Origin: Limosilactobacillus portuensis
GTDB lineage: Bacteria > Bacillota > Bacilli > Lactobacillales > Lactobacillaceae
DNA length: 61,912 nucleotides
Reading direction: 5' to 3'
Assembly (NCBI RefSeq): GCF_014838735.1
Contig: NZ_JABUXQ010000013.1
Span: 1 to 61,912, forward strand
Numbering within the stretch: the stretch's first letter is position 1; every line of letters begins with the position of its first letter. Positions 42,993 through 55,000 of the stretch are shown one piece after another. The notes beneath the pieces were generated by a model. That model saw only the letters and a list, made by a program, of their open reading frames with translations. It did not search any database and was not told the origin of the DNA. A program made the translations under genes and the position numbers.

Positions 42993-45077
42993 TTAGTTAT
43001 TGCCGCTTTCCTTAATGATCTTTTCTTGAACTGCCTTAGGAACAGCTGAGTAGTGATCGAAAGTCATAGTAAAGGTACCACGACCCTGGGTAGCAGAACG
43101 AAGGGCAGTAGCATAACCGAACATTTCTGAAAGTGGAACAAATGAGTGGATTTGTTGAGCGTTACCACGTTCTTCCATACCATCAATGGTACCACGACGA
43201 GCAGTAACTTGACCCATAACGTCACCCATGTTTTCTTCAGGAACAACGATGTCAACCTTCATAATAGGTTCAAGGATAACTGGATCTGCTTTCTTAGCAG
43301 CATTCTTCAATGCGAGTGATGCAGCAACCTTGAAGGCGGCTTCACTAGAGTCGACTTCGTGGTAACTACCATCGTAAAGCTTAGCGTGCATATCAACAAG
43401 TGGGTAACCTGCTAATACACCGTTTTGCATAGCTTCCTTCAAACCTTGTTCAACGGCAGGAATGAATTCACGAGGAACAACACCACCAACGATGGCATCT
43501 TCGAATTCAAAGCCCTTACCTTCTTCAAGTGGTGTAAATTCAATCCATACATCACCGTATTGACCTTTACCACCAGATTGACGAACGAACTTACCTTGTG
43601 CAGATACCTTCTTAGTAAATGCTTCACGGTAAGAAACTTGTGGCTTACCAACAGTAACTTCGGCGTGGAATTCCCGACGAAGACGTTCAACAATGATGTC
43701 CAAGTGAAGTTCACCCATTCCGGCGATCAAAGTTTCACCAGTTTCTGGGTTAGTTTCAGCCTTAAAGGTTGGATCTTCTTCAGCCAACTTTTGGAGACCC
43801 TTGTCCATCTTATCTTGGTCAGCCTTAGACTTAGGTTCAACAGAAACTTGGATAACTGGGTCAGGGAAGTCCATTGATTCAAGTTGAAGTGGGTGATCAG
43901 GATCAGTCAATGAATCACCAGTAGTAGTGTTCTTCAAACCAATAGCAGCGGCAATATCACCAGAGAATACTTCTGGAATTTCGTGTTGTTGGTTAGAGTG
44001 CATTTGAAGCAAACGACCAATCCGTTCACGCTTGTCCTTAGTTGCGTTAAGAACATATGAACCTGATTGAAGTGAACCAGTGTAAACCCGTAAGAATGTC
44101 AAACGACCAACGAATGGGTCGGTAGCAATCTTAAATGCCAAAGCGGCAAATGGCTTGTTATCACCGGCAGTTAATTCAACTTCATTACCATCAGCATCGT
44201 GAGCAACGAATGGCTTAACATCAAGTGGTGATGGTAAGTAGTCAATAACAGCATCAAGCATCATTTGGATACCCTTATCCTTGTAAGCTGAACCAGCTAA
44301 TACAGGGAAGAGCTTTTGTTCCAAAGTACCCTTACGAATAGCAGCCTTAATTTCGTCAACAGAAATTTCGTCACCTTCAAGGTACTTTTCCATGATGTTG
44401 TCATCAATATCGGCTAAGGTTTCGATCAAGGCATCGTGACGCTTTTGTGCTTCTTCCTTCATGTCATCAGGAATATCAACAGTGTCCCAGTTAGTACCAA
44501 GCTTATCTTCGTCATAAACATAAGCAACCATCTTAACTAGGTCAACAACACCGGAGAAAGTATCTTCGGCACCAATTGGCATTTGGATTGGTAATGGAGT
44601 AACGTTCAAACGGTCCTTAATAGTTTGAACTGAGTAGTCAAAGTTGGCACCAACTTTGTCCATCTTGTTAGCAAACACAATCCGTGGAACGTTAAAGTCA
44701 TCAGCTTGACGCCAAACAGTTTCGGTTTGTGGTTCAACACCAGCTTGGGCATCAAGAACAGTTACGGCACCATCAAGAACCCGAAGTGCACGTTCAACTT
44801 CGACAGTGAAGTCCACGTGTCCTGGGGTATCGATAATGTTAATCCGGTAATCCTTCCAAACGGCAGTAGTGGCTGCAGAAGTGATAGTGATACCACGTTC
44901 CTTTTCTTCATCCATCCAGTCCATTTGTGAAGCACCATCGTGGGTTTCACCAATCTTGTGAATCTTACCAGTGTAGTAAAGAATCCGTTCAGTGGCAGTC
45001 GTCTTACCGGCATCGATGTGGGCCATGATACCGATGTTACGAGTCTTGTCAAGAGGGTATTCACGTTTGTTAGCCAT
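42993..45077 (-). CDS. fusA: Elongation factor G
   Basis: EF-G (694 residues) drives translocation. The P-loop is AHIDAGKT (19-26), switch II is DTPGHVDF and the base-recognition motif is NKMD. Domain IV contains [20 protein letters not shown]. It is the third gene of rpsL-rpsG-fusA. The 139-base gap before it holds a terminator-like hairpin, so its level may be set separately. Confidence 0.98.
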   Translation of the reverse strand: MANKREYPLDKTRNIGIMAHIDAGKTTATERILYYTGKIHKIGETHDGASQMDWMDEEKERGITITSAATTAVWKDYRINIIDTPGHVDFTVEVERALRVLDGAVTVLDAQAGVEPQTETVWRQADDFNVPRIVFANKMDKVGANFDYSVQTIKDRLNVTPLPIQMPIGAEDTFSGVVDLVKMVAYVYDEDKLGTNWDTVDIPDDMKEEAQKRHDALIETLADIDDNIMEKYLEGDEISVDEIKAAIRKGTLEQKLFPVLAGSAYKDKGIQMMLDAVIDYLPSPLDVKPFVAHDADGNEVELTAGDNKPFAALAFKIATDPFVGRLTFLRVYTGSLQSGSYVLNATKDKRERIGRLLQMHSNQQHEIPEVFSGDIAAAIGLKNTTTGDSLTDPDHPLQLESMDFPDPVIQVSVEPKSKADQDKMDKGLQKLAEEDPTFKAETNPETGETLIAGMGELHLDIIVERLRREFHAEVTVGKPQVSYREAFTKKVSAQGKFVRQSGGKGQYGDVWIEFTPLEEGKGFEFEDAIVGGVVPREFIPAVEQGLKEAMQNGVLAGYPLVDMHAKLYDGSYHEVDSSEAAFKVAASLALKNAAKKADPVILEPIMKVDIVVPEENMGDVMGQVTARRGTIDGMEERGNAQQIHSFVPLSEMFGYATALRSATQGRGTFTMTFDHYSAVPKAVQEKIIKESGNN

Positions 45078-45139
45078 CTTAAAAGTGTATCTCCTTCCAG
45101 AATATGGTTATTTCAAAAATCAAACTTTATTTAGAAAAA

Positions 45140-45174
45140 GGGATGACGGTTATTCAAATAATCTACGTCACCCC
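45140..45174 (-). terminator. Terminator-like hairpin between rpsG and fusA
   Basis: The minus-strand RNA forms GGGGTGACG/CGTCATCCC (one G-U pair) with an inner TTATT/AATAA stem, followed by TTTTTCT. The G-U pair fits only the minus strand, the sense strand of the operon. It may be a partial terminator or attenuator ahead of fusA. Confidence 0.6.
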
Positions 45175-45216
45175 TATATTGTAACTGGTTAGACAACCGG
45201 TTTCAATTCGCAGTGC

Positions 45217-45687
45217 TTACCAACGGTAGTGTGCGAAAGCACGGTTGGCTTCAGCCATACGGTGAGTATCTTCACGCTTCTTAACTGAGGCACCAGTGTT
45301 GTTTGAAGCATCGATGATTTCACGTGCAAGACGTTCAACCATTGTGTGTTCACCACGCAACCGTGCGTATTGAACAATCCAACGAAGACCTAAAGTGGTC
45401 CGACGTTCTGGACGAACTTCGATTGGAACTTGGTAGTTTGAACCACCAACACGACGAGCCTTAACTTCAAGAACAGGCATAACGTTTTCCATAGCTTGTT
45501 CGAAAACTTCTACAGGGTTGTTACCTGTTTCATTCTTAATTTCATCAAATGCTGCATACAAAATCTTAGTAGCAGTTCCGCGCTTACCATCGATCATCAA
45601 GTGGTCAATCAAGCTGGTAACCAACTTTGAGTTGTACATTGGATCTGGTAAAATTTCACGCTTTTGTACATGTCCTTTACGTGGCAT
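45217..45687 (-). CDS. rpsG: 30S ribosomal protein S7
   Basis: S7 (156 residues) nucleates the 30S head and lies at the E site. [20 protein letters not shown] and [20 protein letters not shown] are diagnostic. In E. coli it represses the str operon. It lies 21 bases after rpsL. Confidence 0.98.
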   Translation of the reverse strand: MPRKGHVQKREILPDPMYNSKLVTSLIDHLMIDGKRGTATKILYAAFDEIKNETGNNPVEVFEQAMENVMPVLEVKARRVGGSNYQVPIEVRPERRTTLGLRWIVQYARLRGEHTMVERLAREIIDASNNTGASVKKREDTHRMAEANRAFAHYRW

Positions 45688-45708
45688 TACTTAATCCCTC
45701 CTAATATT

Positions 45709-46128
45709 TTACTTCTTGTCCTTAGGCTTCTTGGTACCGTACTTAGAACGTGATTGCATCCGTCCTTCAACACCGGCAGTATCAAGAGTACCACGAACGA
45801 TGTGGTAACGAACCCCAGGCAAATCCTTAACACGACCACCACGAATTAAAACAACTGAGTGTTCTTGGAGGTTGTGACCAATACCAGGGATGTAAGCAGT
45901 AACTTCAATCAAGTTTGAAAGACGTACACGGGCGTACTTCCGCAAAGCTGAGTTAGGCTTCTTAGGTGTCATAGTACCGACACGGGTAGCAACTCCACGC
46001 TTTTGTGGTGATGGAGTCTTAACTTCTTCCTTCTTAAATGTGTTGTAAACATATCCAAGAGCTGGTGACTTTGACTTGCCCTTGTGGCTCTTCCGGCCTT
46101 TACGTACCAATTGGTTAATGGTTGGCAT
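45709..46128 (-). CDS. rpsL: 30S ribosomal protein S12
   Basis: S12 lies at the decoding centre. The frame is open to 46158, but the ATG at 46128 behind AGGAAGGGGAAAAATT gives [15 protein letters not shown] and 139 residues. The protein has the lactobacillar insertion around [20 protein letters not shown]. The residues altered in streptomycin resistance look wild type ([11 protein letters not shown] and KDLPGVRYH). It opens the str operon. Confidence 0.97.
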   Translation of the reverse strand: MPTINQLVRKGRKSHKGKSKSPALGYVYNTFKKEEVKTPSPQKRGVATRVGTMTPKKPNSALRKYARVRLSNLIEVTAYIPGIGHNLQEHSVVLIRGGRVKDLPGVRYHIVRGTLDTAGVEGRMQSRSKYGTKKPKDKK

Positions 46129-46234
46129 AATTTTTCCCCTTCCTAGTTTTAAGTCCACACATCCAGGTGGTTCTTTTTTATGAATAAAAAAAGTGCTTGG
46201 ATGTTATTAAATTATGTGCCTTCGTTGACGCAAA

Positions 46235-46252
46235 GTCTGCCCAACGACAGAC
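46235..46252 (-). promoter_or_regulatory. Leader hairpin upstream of rpsL
   Basis: In the rpsL 5' UTR (about 150 bases) GTCTG pairs with CAGAC around an 8-base loop. Flanking CGTCGG/GCGTCAACG bases may extend it, and a second ACATCC/GGATGT pairing lies nearer the start. It may be an S7/S12 feedback site; this is unproven. Confidence 0.3.
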
Positions 46253-46282
46253 ACCGACGTTGCTATAAAAAGCACCTTTAAT

Positions 46283-46311
46283 AGACTATCACGGTCATTC
46301 AATAATGTCAA
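46283..46311 (-). promoter_or_regulatory. Promoter of the str operon
   Basis: A perfect -35 TTGACA (46306-46311) and a -10 TAGTCT (46283-46288) with 17-base spacing lie on the minus strand, about 155 bases before rpsL. Confidence 0.65.
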
Positions 46312-46341
46312 CGAAGTCTCGTTAACTTTTCCAAAGATCAT

Positions 46342-46370
46342 TTCACAATTTTTACGTTATAGATTTATAG
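46342..46370 (+). promoter_or_regulatory. Possible promoter of comC
   Basis: TTCACA (46342-46347) and TTATAG (46365-46370) are 17 bases apart, 25 bases before the TTG start. Both hexamers are imperfect. Confidence 0.3.
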
Positions 46371-46394
46371 AGAAACTTTTTGGAGATGATTTGA

Positions 46395-47081
46395 TTGTTC
46401 TTTACGTTTATCAATTGTGCTATTCTTACTACCCTAGCCTCTTTCGTTACCCTCTGTGGACAACGGCAACTTAATGGCCAGTTACCATGGTCCCCCAAGT
46501 ATTCCGTTTGTGATTTTTGCCATCATCCTCTCAGTTGGTGGCAGCTTATTCCGATCCTGGGCTTCATCATTCAACGGGGACGTTGCCATTGGTGTGAAAC
46601 TCAAATTTCAGCATTCTTTCCATTATCAGAACTCATGATTATTCTTGTCACGGCTAAGACGTTCACTTCCTCCTGGTACCATAATCTGATTTTTACCATT
46701 GTCATTCTCACACTTTTATACCTTTCAACAACCGATTTTGTTAGCCAGGTAATCTACCCAATTGCATTAATTGGGTTACTTCCACTTCTTCTCGTTCTAC
46801 CACGCCACTCATTTTCAATCGGTAAAGTCGTGGTTGAATTAGTTATAATGGGATTTTTCTTTTTTGGATTACAGCATATTACTAAGGGACTGGGAACGGG
46901 CGATATTGAATTCATTCTCATGACTGACCTGATTGGAGGCTGGGAACTAACAGCCCAAATTGTTTTAATTGGGTGCCTACTAACACTAATTCCAGCTTTA
47001 ATAAAAAGAAACAGCAAGCTGCCCCTGATTCCCGGATTAGCGCTTGGCTTCATCCTGAGGCTGCTTTTCTGTTCCAACTAG
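46395..47081 (+). CDS. comC: Prepilin peptidase, type A24 (ComC-like)
   Basis: This integral membrane aspartic protease cleaves and probably N-methylates prepilin-like competence proteins (ComGC and relatives). The N-terminal methylase-type domain has the zinc pair CDFC (39-42) and CHWC (64-67). The catalytic aspartates are Asp114 (STTDF) and Asp170 in the GTGD motif. The length of 228 residues is typical. The start is TTG nine bases after GGAG. It is alone here: the comG genes it would serve are not in the window. It diverges from the str operon and its last bases overlap, on the opposite strand, the hidden tail behind the DUF998-like gene. Confidence 0.9.
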   Translation: MFFTFINCAILTTLASFVTLCGQRQLNGQLPWSPKYSVCDFCHHPLSWWQLIPILGFIIQRGRCHWCETQISAFFPLSELMIILVTAKTFTSSWYHNLIFTIVILTLLYLSTTDFVSQVIYPIALIGLLPLLLVLPRHSFSIGKVVVELVIMGFFFFGLQHITKGLGTGDIEFILMTDLIGGWELTAQIVLIGCLLTLIPALIKRNSKLPLIPGLALGFILRLLFCSN

Positions 47082-47159
47082 TGTTTCTTCTTCTGTAGAA
47101 CTGTTTTTGATTTTAACAAGAAATAGTCGTTCGCCATATTGAGCAAGATTTTCAATGTT

Positions 47160-48254
47160 TTATAGTAGTAATAATAACCACGAGAATGAAAGAGCAAACT
47201 CAATTAGCTCAAAAGCCGTTAGTGATAAATAATTAGCTAGTTTGAAGATTATATACTCTGCTCCCATCACTGCCCCAATTACATAGGAAGTAACCAAAAA
47301 TTGCTTAGTAACCTCTGGAAGGATCCAGCGAATAGCAACAATTAAAATTAACATAATGTAAACTAGCCACATTGAAATTCGGTCATGAAGAATGTGGAAT
47401 TTAGGATTATTAGGGAACAATCCAATTGCAGCAATACAAGCTGCTTCTCCATATAGTAGCCACCGTAATAATTGAGTTTTAATCCCCGGATACTTTTGTT
47501 GCAGGTTGACAAAGAGATAATCAACTAACGCCATCATTAACAATCCCGAAAATATCAAGGTCACGTTAAATTGTAAATTAGCTGAGTTCTTGGCTGTTCC
47601 TAAAAAACTAAAATTATATTTCCACCAATCACGAGTAGAATTGGTTAACATCGAAAATAACATTCCACCAATAATCATTATCGTCAATAGATTAGTGATA
47701 ATCGCCGAAGAGAGAGTCAGCGCGAGATTAATCATTAAGTAATTGATCACAGCAACGATCACAAAGACAAAGGTAGTCGACGTATAAATATCAAATCGTG
47801 CATCCGTAAATAACTTTTCTAATAGCCAGAAGAAAGCTGAAAAAGAAAAAGCAATGATTAGTCCGCAAGCAATGGTAATTGTCGGCAAACTTCGCCAGTA
47901 AATATTTTTCGTTGGTCCAGTATTTCGCAATTTTGTAATAATAAAGCTAATTACAAAAACAAACAAACCACTTACCAGACTTAATAACGTTGCACCGTTA
48001 GCAATTGAATAATCACCGGTGATCGGAACAGTTTTCATATGATGTTCGTAACAGAACATAAAAAAGCCAATCGTTAAAAGGAAGGCTGGTAAAATATACC
48101 AATATAGCCTAATTTTGGGCAATTGATCGATTACTCGTGAAGGCCTAATGGTAATTTCATTATGGTTAACATTTAATTCTAGTTGTTCGTTGGCAGTAAA
48201 ACCTGTTTTTTCCATAGCTGATGATGGAATTTCAATAGTATATTTCTTTGACAT
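47160..48254 (-). CDS. AbrB-like N-domain fused to DUF998-like membrane protein
   Basis: The 364-residue protein starts with about 40 residues resembling an AbrB/SpoVT swapped-hairpin domain (KKYTIEIPSSAMEKTGFTAN, then EITIRPS). Then come about ten membrane helices, including FLGTAKNSANLQFNVTLIFS, which resembles the DUF998 family. Function is unknown. The ATG at 48254 directly follows GGGAGAAAA; the frame extends to a TTG at 48275. The stop (47160-47162) comes immediately after a run of leucines. In the same frame, 40 further codons stay open to a second stop at 47037, encoding a hydrophilic, protein-like tail, so the gene may be truncated by a recent nonsense change. Confidence 0.75.
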   Translation of the reverse strand: MSKKYTIEIPSSAMEKTGFTANEQLELNVNHNEITIRPSRVIDQLPKIRLYWYILPAFLLTIGFFMFCYEHHMKTVPITGDYSIANGATLLSLVSGLFVFVISFIITKLRNTGPTKNIYWRSLPTITIACGLIIAFSFSAFFWLLEKLFTDARFDIYTSTTFVFVIVAVINYLMINLALTLSSAIITNLLTIMIIGGMLFSMLTNSTRDWWKYNFSFLGTAKNSANLQFNVTLIFSGLLMMALVDYLFVNLQQKYPGIKTQLLRWLLYGEAACIAAIGLFPNNPKFHILHDRISMWLVYIMLILIVAIRWILPEVTKQFLVTSYVIGAVMGAEYIIFKLANYLSLTAFELIEFALSFSWLLLLL

Positions 48255-48333
48255 TTTTTCTCCCAATAGTAACAAAGAACCATAGTCTTTTAGCTACAGT
48301 TCTCCTCTCTCATTTTCAATATTTAAAATAGCA

Positions 48334-48367
48334 AAAAGGGCTATGACAATCAAGTCATAGCCCTTTT
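48334..48367. terminator. Terminator of rpoBC
   Basis: A perfect 14-bp stem AAAAGGGCTATGAC/GTCATAGCCCTTTT with a 6-base loop lies 15 bases after the rpoC stop. T-rich runs flank it on both sides. Confidence 0.92.
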
Positions 48368-48381
48368 ATGGATTAAGCAAA

Positions 48382-51300
48382 TTAGTTCTGTTTGTCTTCT
48401 TCCTTCATCTTAGCTTCTAAGTCCTTGATGGAGTAAGCAGCAACATTAACTTCCTTTGGCTTAATGTTCCGGTATGTACTCATACCAGTACCGGCTGGAA
48501 TAATCTTACCGATAATAACATTTTCCTTCAAACCAACTAATGGGTCATTCTTACCACGAATAGCAGCATCTGTCAGGACACGAGTAGTTTCCTGGAATGA
48601 AGCAGCTGATAAGAAGCTGTTAGTTTCAAGAGCAGCCTTAGTAATTCCTAAGATAACTGGACGAGCAGTAGCTGGGATATTACCTGCTACTAATGTCTTG
48701 TAGTTAGCATCACGGAATTGACCAATGTCCATCAATTGTCCTGGCAACATATCCGTGTCACCTGGATCCATGACACGAACCTTCCGCATCATTTGACGAA
48801 TCATGATTTCAACGTGCTTATCTAACAGATCAATCCCCTGCATACGGTAAACTTTTTGAACTTCAGCAAGAAGATAAGTTTCTGTAGAAAGAACGTCACG
48901 AACACGAATTAATTTCTTAGGATCAATTGAACCTTCGTTAAGGGCGGTTCCACGGTGAACAAAGTCACCTTCAGCAACCCGCATCCGTGCAGTAATTGGC
49001 AAGGTGTATGTCCGGGTATCAGTTTCACCCTTAACAGTAACATCCTTGGTCCGTTCTGCCGGATTTTCTTCGATTGATTCAACTTCACCAGTAACCTCAG
49101 TAATGGTTGCACGACCCTTAGGATTACGTGCTTCCACAATTTCTTGAACACGAGGGAGACCTTGAGTGATATCTTCGTTACCGGCAACACCACCAGTGTG
49201 GAAGTTCCGTAAGGTCAATTGAGTACCCGGTTCACCGATTGATTGAGCGGCAACAGTACCTACTGCTTCACCAGCTTCAACCCGGTCACCAGTAGCTGCG
49301 TTTCGGCCATAGCATCGTTCACAAACACCGTGTTCAGTGTTACAAGTAAATGCAGAACGAATAGTAACCTTCTTAACGCCCGCATCAACAATCTTTTGCG
49401 CCATTGCTTCGTCGATGAGAACGTTCTTCCCAACAATCTTTTCGCCAGTCTTTGGATCGAAGACAGACTTCATAGTGTAACGACCCATGATCCGGTCGTA
49501 AAGCGGTTCGATCATTTCGTTACCGTTTGTAATTGCAGTAACTTCAAGACCACGGTCAGTACCACAATCCTTTTCACGAACAACAACATCCTGAGAAACA
49601 TCAACTAACCGCCGAGTTAAGTAACCTGAGTTAGCAGTCTTCAAGGCAGTATCAGTCATTCCCTTACGAGCACCGTGAGAAGAAATGAACATTTCCAACA
49701 CTGACAAACCTTCATAGAAGTTAGAAAGAACTGGCAATTCCATAATCTTACCGTTTGGAGATGCCATTAATCCACGCATTCCGGCAAGCTGAGTAAAGTT
49801 AGAAATGTTACCACGAGCACCCGAGTCAGACATCATGTTGATTGGGTTATGGATGTCCATGTGTTCAATCAGCTTGTTTTGAACTTCATCCTTAGCATCA
49901 TTCCAGATACCGATAACTCGATCATACCGTTCATCGTCAGTAATCAAACCACGACGGAATTGCTTAGTAACTAAGGCAACTTGCTTCCGAGCCTTCTTGA
50001 TAATTTCTGGCTTTTCAGGCAAGTCATGAATATCTGACATTGCAGTAGTCAAACCAGAAATTGTTGATTCGTAGTAACCAAGGTCCTTAATTCGGTCAAG
50101 GAATTGAGAAGTCTTAGTAACCTTGTATTGCTTGTAAACTTCAGCAATCAAGTCAGACAAGAAGCCCTTCTTGAATGGTGGAACTAGCGGTGCATTTTCA
50201 AGGTATTCATTGATATCTTCACCTGGATCAAGGAAGAAGCGATCATCAACACCCTTAGTAATGTTATCAGCAGTAGGTTCGTTAATGTAATTGAAATCTT
50301 TAGGAAGAATCCGGTTAAACAATAACTTACCTACACTAGTTACCATGATCTTGCCACGTTGCTCATCAGTAAATGGCTTATCAGGGAATGCTGAAACTTG
50401 TACACCAACACGAGTTTGCAGTGAAACATAATTGTTCCGGTATGCCATTTCAGCTTCATCGGTATCCTTGAAGATCATCCCTTCACCTTCACGAACCTTA
50501 TCTTCAGTGGTCATGTAGTAGTTACCGATAACCATATCCTGAGATGGAGAAACAATTGGTTCACCGTCACGAGGACTCAAAATGTGGGAAGCGGCAAGCA
50601 TTAACAACCGTGCTTCAGCTTGTGCTTCGTCTGAAAGTGGTACGTGGATCGCCATCTGGTCCCCATCAAAATCGGCATTGTAAGCTGTACATACCAATGG
50701 GTGAAGACGCATCGACTTCCCAGAAACCAGGATTGGTTCAAAAGCCTGAATACCTAACCGGTGCAAAGTAGGGGCCCGGTTAAGAAGAACTGGGTGTTCC
50801 TTGATCACATCTTCAAGAACATCAAAGACATCATCATCACGACGATCAATCTTCCGCTTAGCCGCCTTAACGTTGGCAGATAAACCACGCTTAACTAATT
50901 CGTGCATGATAAATGGCTTGAATAATTCAAGAGCCATTGGAACAGGAAGCCCCATTTGGTTCATTCGTAATGATGGACCAACATCAATAACTGAACGACC
51001 AGAGTAATCAACCCGCTTACCAAGCAAGTTTTGACGGAAACGCCCTTGCTTACCCTTCAGAAGGTGAGAAAGAGACTTCAATGGACGGTTACCAGGACCT
51101 GAAACAGGACGACCCCGACGACCATTATCAATCAAAGCATCAACAGCTTCTTGGAGCATCCGCTTTTCGTTTTGAACAATGATTCCTGGTGCTTGCAACT
51201 TCAAAAGACGCTTCAAACGGTTATTCCGGTTAATAACCCGCCGGTATAAATCGTTTAAGTCAGAAGTAGCAAACCGACCACCTTCAAGTTGAACCATTGG

Positions 51301-52017
51301 TCGTAAGTCAGGTGGCATAACAGGAATAACATCAAGAACCATCCATTCTGGCTTATTGCCAGACTTGATGAATGCTTCCAAAATATCCAAACGACGGATA
51401 GCACGAGTCCGCTTTTGACCAGTTGCTTCCTTTAGTTCTTCCTTTAATTCGGCAGCTTCCTTATTAAGGTCGACATCTGCTAATAACTTCTTAATAGCAG
51501 CGGCACCCATTTCAGCAGTAAAGCGGTCGCCAAATTCAGCCTTCTTATCACGGTATTCTGCTTCAGATAGCAATTGCTTCTTTTCAAGTGGGGTATCACC
51601 TGGATCCAAAACAACGTATGAAGCAAAGTAAATAACTTCTTCAAGTGAACGTGGACTCATGTCTAAGACAAGACCCATCCGACTTGGAATCCCCTTGAAG
51701 TACCAAATATGGGAAACCGGAGCAGCCAATTCAATGTGCCCCATCCGTTCACGACGAACCTTTGAACTAGTAACTTCAACACCACAACGGTCACAGACAC
51801 GACCCTTATAGCGAATCCGCTTGTACTTACCACAAGCACATTCATAGTCCTTAGTTGGGCCAAAGATTCGTTCGTCAAACAGACCTTGTTTTTCTGGCTT
51901 TAAAGTCCGGTAATTGATCGTTTCGGGCTTCTTTACTTCCCCGTAAGACCAACTACGGATCTTATCTGGTGATGCCAGGCCGATCTGCATACTTTCAAAT
52001 TTATTGACATCAATCAA
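48382..52017 (-). CDS. rpoC: RNA polymerase beta' subunit
   Basis: RpoC (1211 residues) holds half of the active site. Zinc site 1 is Cys60, Cys62, Cys75 and Cys78. The catalytic [12 protein letters not shown] binds Mg2+, and zinc site 2 includes [11 protein letters not shown]. The C-terminus is the Gram-positive form, ending KMKEEDKQN. The start is TTG behind GGAGGAAAAATCCT. It lies 50 bases after rpoB. Confidence 0.98.
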   Translation of the reverse strand: MIDVNKFESMQIGLASPDKIRSWSYGEVKKPETINYRTLKPEKQGLFDERIFGPTKDYECACGKYKRIRYKGRVCDRCGVEVTSSKVRRERMGHIELAAPVSHIWYFKGIPSRMGLVLDMSPRSLEEVIYFASYVVLDPGDTPLEKKQLLSEAEYRDKKAEFGDRFTAEMGAAAIKKLLADVDLNKEAAELKEELKEATGQKRTRAIRRLDILEAFIKSGNKPEWMVLDVIPVMPPDLRPMVQLEGGRFATSDLNDLYRRVINRNNRLKRLLKLQAPGIIVQNEKRMLQEAVDALIDNGRRGRPVSGPGNRPLKSLSHLLKGKQGRFRQNLLGKRVDYSGRSVIDVGPSLRMNQMGLPVPMALELFKPFIMHELVKRGLSANVKAAKRKIDRRDDDVFDVLEDVIKEHPVLLNRAPTLHRLGIQAFEPILVSGKSMRLHPLVCTAYNADFDGDQMAIHVPLSDEAQAEARLLMLAASHILSPRDGEPIVSPSQDMVIGNYYMTTEDKVREGEGMIFKDTDEAEMAYRNNYVSLQTRVGVQVSAFPDKPFTDEQRGKIMVTSVGKLLFNRILPKDFNYINEPTADNITKGVDDRFFLDPGEDINEYLENAPLVPPFKKGFLSDLIAEVYKQYKVTKTSQFLDRIKDLGYYESTISGLTTAMSDIHDLPEKPEIIKKARKQVALVTKQFRRGLITDDERYDRVIGIWNDAKDEVQNKLIEHMDIHNPINMMSDSGARGNISNFTQLAGMRGLMASPNGKIMELPVLSNFYEGLSVLEMFISSHGARKGMTDTALKTANSGYLTRRLVDVSQDVVVREKDCGTDRGLEVTAITNGNEMIEPLYDRIMGRYTMKSVFDPKTGEKIVGKNVLIDEAMAQKIVDAGVKKVTIRSAFTCNTEHGVCERCYGRNAATGDRVEAGEAVGTVAAQSIGEPGTQLTLRNFHTGGVAGNEDITQGLPRVQEIVEARNPKGRATITEVTGEVESIEENPAERTKDVTVKGETDTRTYTLPITARMRVAEGDFVHRGTALNEGSIDPKKLIRVRDVLSTETYLLAEVQKVYRMQGIDLLDKHVEIMIRQMMRKVRVMDPGDTDMLPGQLMDIGQFRDANYKTLVAGNIPATARPVILGITKAALETNSFLSAASFQETTRVLTDAAIRGKNDPLVGLKENVIIGKIIPAGTGMSTYRNIKPKEVNVAAYSIKDLEAKMKEEDKQN

Positions 52018-52066
52018 AGGATTTTTCCTCCTTATTTTAGTAGTTTACGTTCAGCACTAAGTAAAA

Positions 52067-55000
52067 CTAGTCTTGCTTAGTCTTGTCTTGTTCATCAGTT
52101 GTTGCTGCTGATTTATTATCGGCAGACGCTTCGTCCTTCTTTTCTTCAGCGTTATGCTTTGCAGCGTACTTAGCTAAAGCATCAACATTAACAACTTCGT
52201 CATCATCTTCATCCATGTTCTTCAATTGAACTTCATTCTGATTGCCATCAAGAACCTTCATATCAAGGCCTAATGCTTGTAATTCCTTAACCAGAACACG
52301 GAATGACTCAGGAACACCTGGTTTTGGAATTGGTTCACCATTAATAATGGCATCGTAAGTCCGAACACGACCAACAGTATCATCTGACTTGTAAGTAAGG
52401 ATTTCTTGAAGAGTGTATGCAGCACCGTAAGCTTCAAGAGCCCAAACTTCCATTTCACCAAACCGCTGACCACCAAACTGAGCTTTACCACCCAATGGCT
52501 GTTGAGTAACAAGTGAGTATGGACCGGTAGAACGAGCGTGAATCTTATCGTCAACCATGTGGGCTAACTTAAGATAGTGCATTGAACCAACAGCAATCCG
52601 GTTTTCAAATGGTTCACCTGTTCGACCGTCATAGAGAATTGTCTTACCGTCTTCAGGGAACCCGGATTCCTTAACAGCATCCCAAACATCCTTATCGGTA
52701 GCACCATCGAATACTGGTGTTGCCATGTGAATTCCAAGACGCTTGGCAGCCATCCCTAAGTGCAATTCAAGCAGCTGTCCGATATTCATACGACTTGGCA
52801 CACCCATTGGACTCAACATAATGTCGATTGGTGTACCGTCTGGCATATACGGCATATCTTCTTCAGGTACAACAATAGAAACAGTACCCTTGTTACCGTG
52901 ACGACCTGACATCTTATCACCGACTTGAATCTTCCGCTTTTGGGCAATGTAAACCCGAACCATGGTATTAACACCTGGTGAAAGTTCATCCCCATTTTCA
53001 CGGGTAAAGACCTTAACGTCTTGAATAATACCGCCACCACCGTGAGGAACACGGAGAGAAGTATCACGAACTTCACGTGATTTTTCACCAAAGATAGCGT
53101 GAAGCAGCCGTTCTTCAGCAGATAATTCTGTCATTCCCTTAGGAGTAACCTTACCTACTAAAATATCGCCGTCGTGCACTTCAGCACCAATCCGAACAAT
53201 CCCATTTTCGTCCAGATCCTTAAGTGCGTCGTCACCAACATTAGGAATTTCACGGGTCATTTCTTCAGGTCCAAGCTTAGTTTCCCGAGCTTCTGATTCG
53301 TATGACTCAATATGGATTGATGTATAAACGTCATCCTTAACTAACCGTTCGCTAATTGCGATGGCATCTTCGAAGTTATAACCTTGCCAAGTCATGAAGG
53401 CAATCAATGGGTTTTGACCTAAGGCTAATTCACCTTGTTCCATTGATGGTCCATCAGCAAGGACATCATCGGCATCGACATGTTCGCCAACTTTAACAAT
53501 TGGTCGTTGGTTGTAGTTCTTACCACCGTTAGAACGACGGAACTTCATTAATTTGTAAGTATCAAGAGTGCCATCTTCCTCACGAACACGAACTTCTCGA
53601 GCATCAACATATTCAACTGTCCCTGACTTCTTAGCAATCATGGCCACCCCAGAGTCATGGGCTGCTTTATAGTCAATTCCAGTACTTACTAATGGTGCAT
53701 GAGGGTTTAGCAACGGAACAGCTTGCCGTTGCATGTTGGCCCCCATCAAGGCACGGTTAGAGTCATCGTTTTCAAGGAATGGAATACATGCGGAAGCAAC
53801 GGAGACAACTTGTTTTGGAGAAACGTCCATGTAGTCGACGTTCTCAACGCTCGTTTCAATGTAATCATCCTTATCACGACACATAACTTGATCTTGAGCA
53901 AATGAACCATCATCATTCAAAGGCGTGTTAGCCTGAGCAATGATGTAGTTATCTTCTTCGTCGGCAGTTAAGTAGTCGATCTTATCAGTAACTTTATGAG
54001 TCTTCCATGACACACGACGGTATGGAGTTTCGATAAATCCATACTTATTAACACGAGCATATGATGAAAGGCTGTTAATCAAACCAATGTTAGGACCTTC
54101 AGGAGTTTCGATTGGGCACATCCGACCATAGTGGGTATAGTGCACATCACGAACTTCATATCCGGCCCGATCACGAGTCAACCCACCAGGACCAAGGGCA
54201 GAAAGACGCCGTTTATGAGTCAATTCGCCAAGTGGGTTGGTCTGATCCATGAATTGTGACAATTGTGAAGAACCAAAGAATTCACGAATTGAAGCAACAA
54301 CTGGTCGAATATTAATCAATTGTTGTGGAGTAACAGTATCAGGATCCTGAATTGACATCCGTTCCCGAACAACCCGTTCCATCCGTGCTAAGCCAATTCG
54401 GAATTGGTTTTGTAATAATTCACCAACTGAACGAATCCGCCGATTACCTAAGTGGTCAATATCATCGGTTGTCCCGATACCTTCTTGCAAGTTAAAGAAG
54501 TAGTTCAATGAAGCAAGAATATCAGCTGGTTCAATATGCTTGTATTCCAATGGAATGTGACCATTACCGATAATTGGAACAACTCGTTCTGGATCTTCGT
54601 GAGAGTAAACCAAAACTTTTTGAAGCTTTACTGGTTCAGTAACCACGGCTTCATCAGAAGGAGTGTAGGTAATCATCTTAAAGTCATCACGATCTAAGTA
54701 TGGTTCCAACTTCTTCAATACTTCTTTAGTAACCTTATCGCCTTTTTGAGCAAGAACTTCACCAGTGTCTGGATCAGCAAGGGTTTCAGCTAAGGTTTCA
54801 CCAAGAAGACGGTACTTCAACATCAGCTTCTTGTTAGTCTTGTATCGACCAACTGGAGCCATGTCATAACGCTTAGGATCAAAGAACCGTGCAGTTAACA
54901 AGTTCCGAGCTGAGTCGGCAGTCTTAGGTTCACCTGGACGAAGGCGTTCGTAGATATCTTTGAGTGCTTCTTCGACCCGAGAGTCTTCAGCATTCTTGTG

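Noticed and set aside
43425-43877. 150-codon plus-strand frame
   Set aside because: Antisense shadow of fusA, explained by the codon pattern of a highly expressed gene.
46754-47077. 107-codon minus-strand frame
   Set aside because: Antisense to comC; comC has all catalytic residues and the shadow has no ribosome site.
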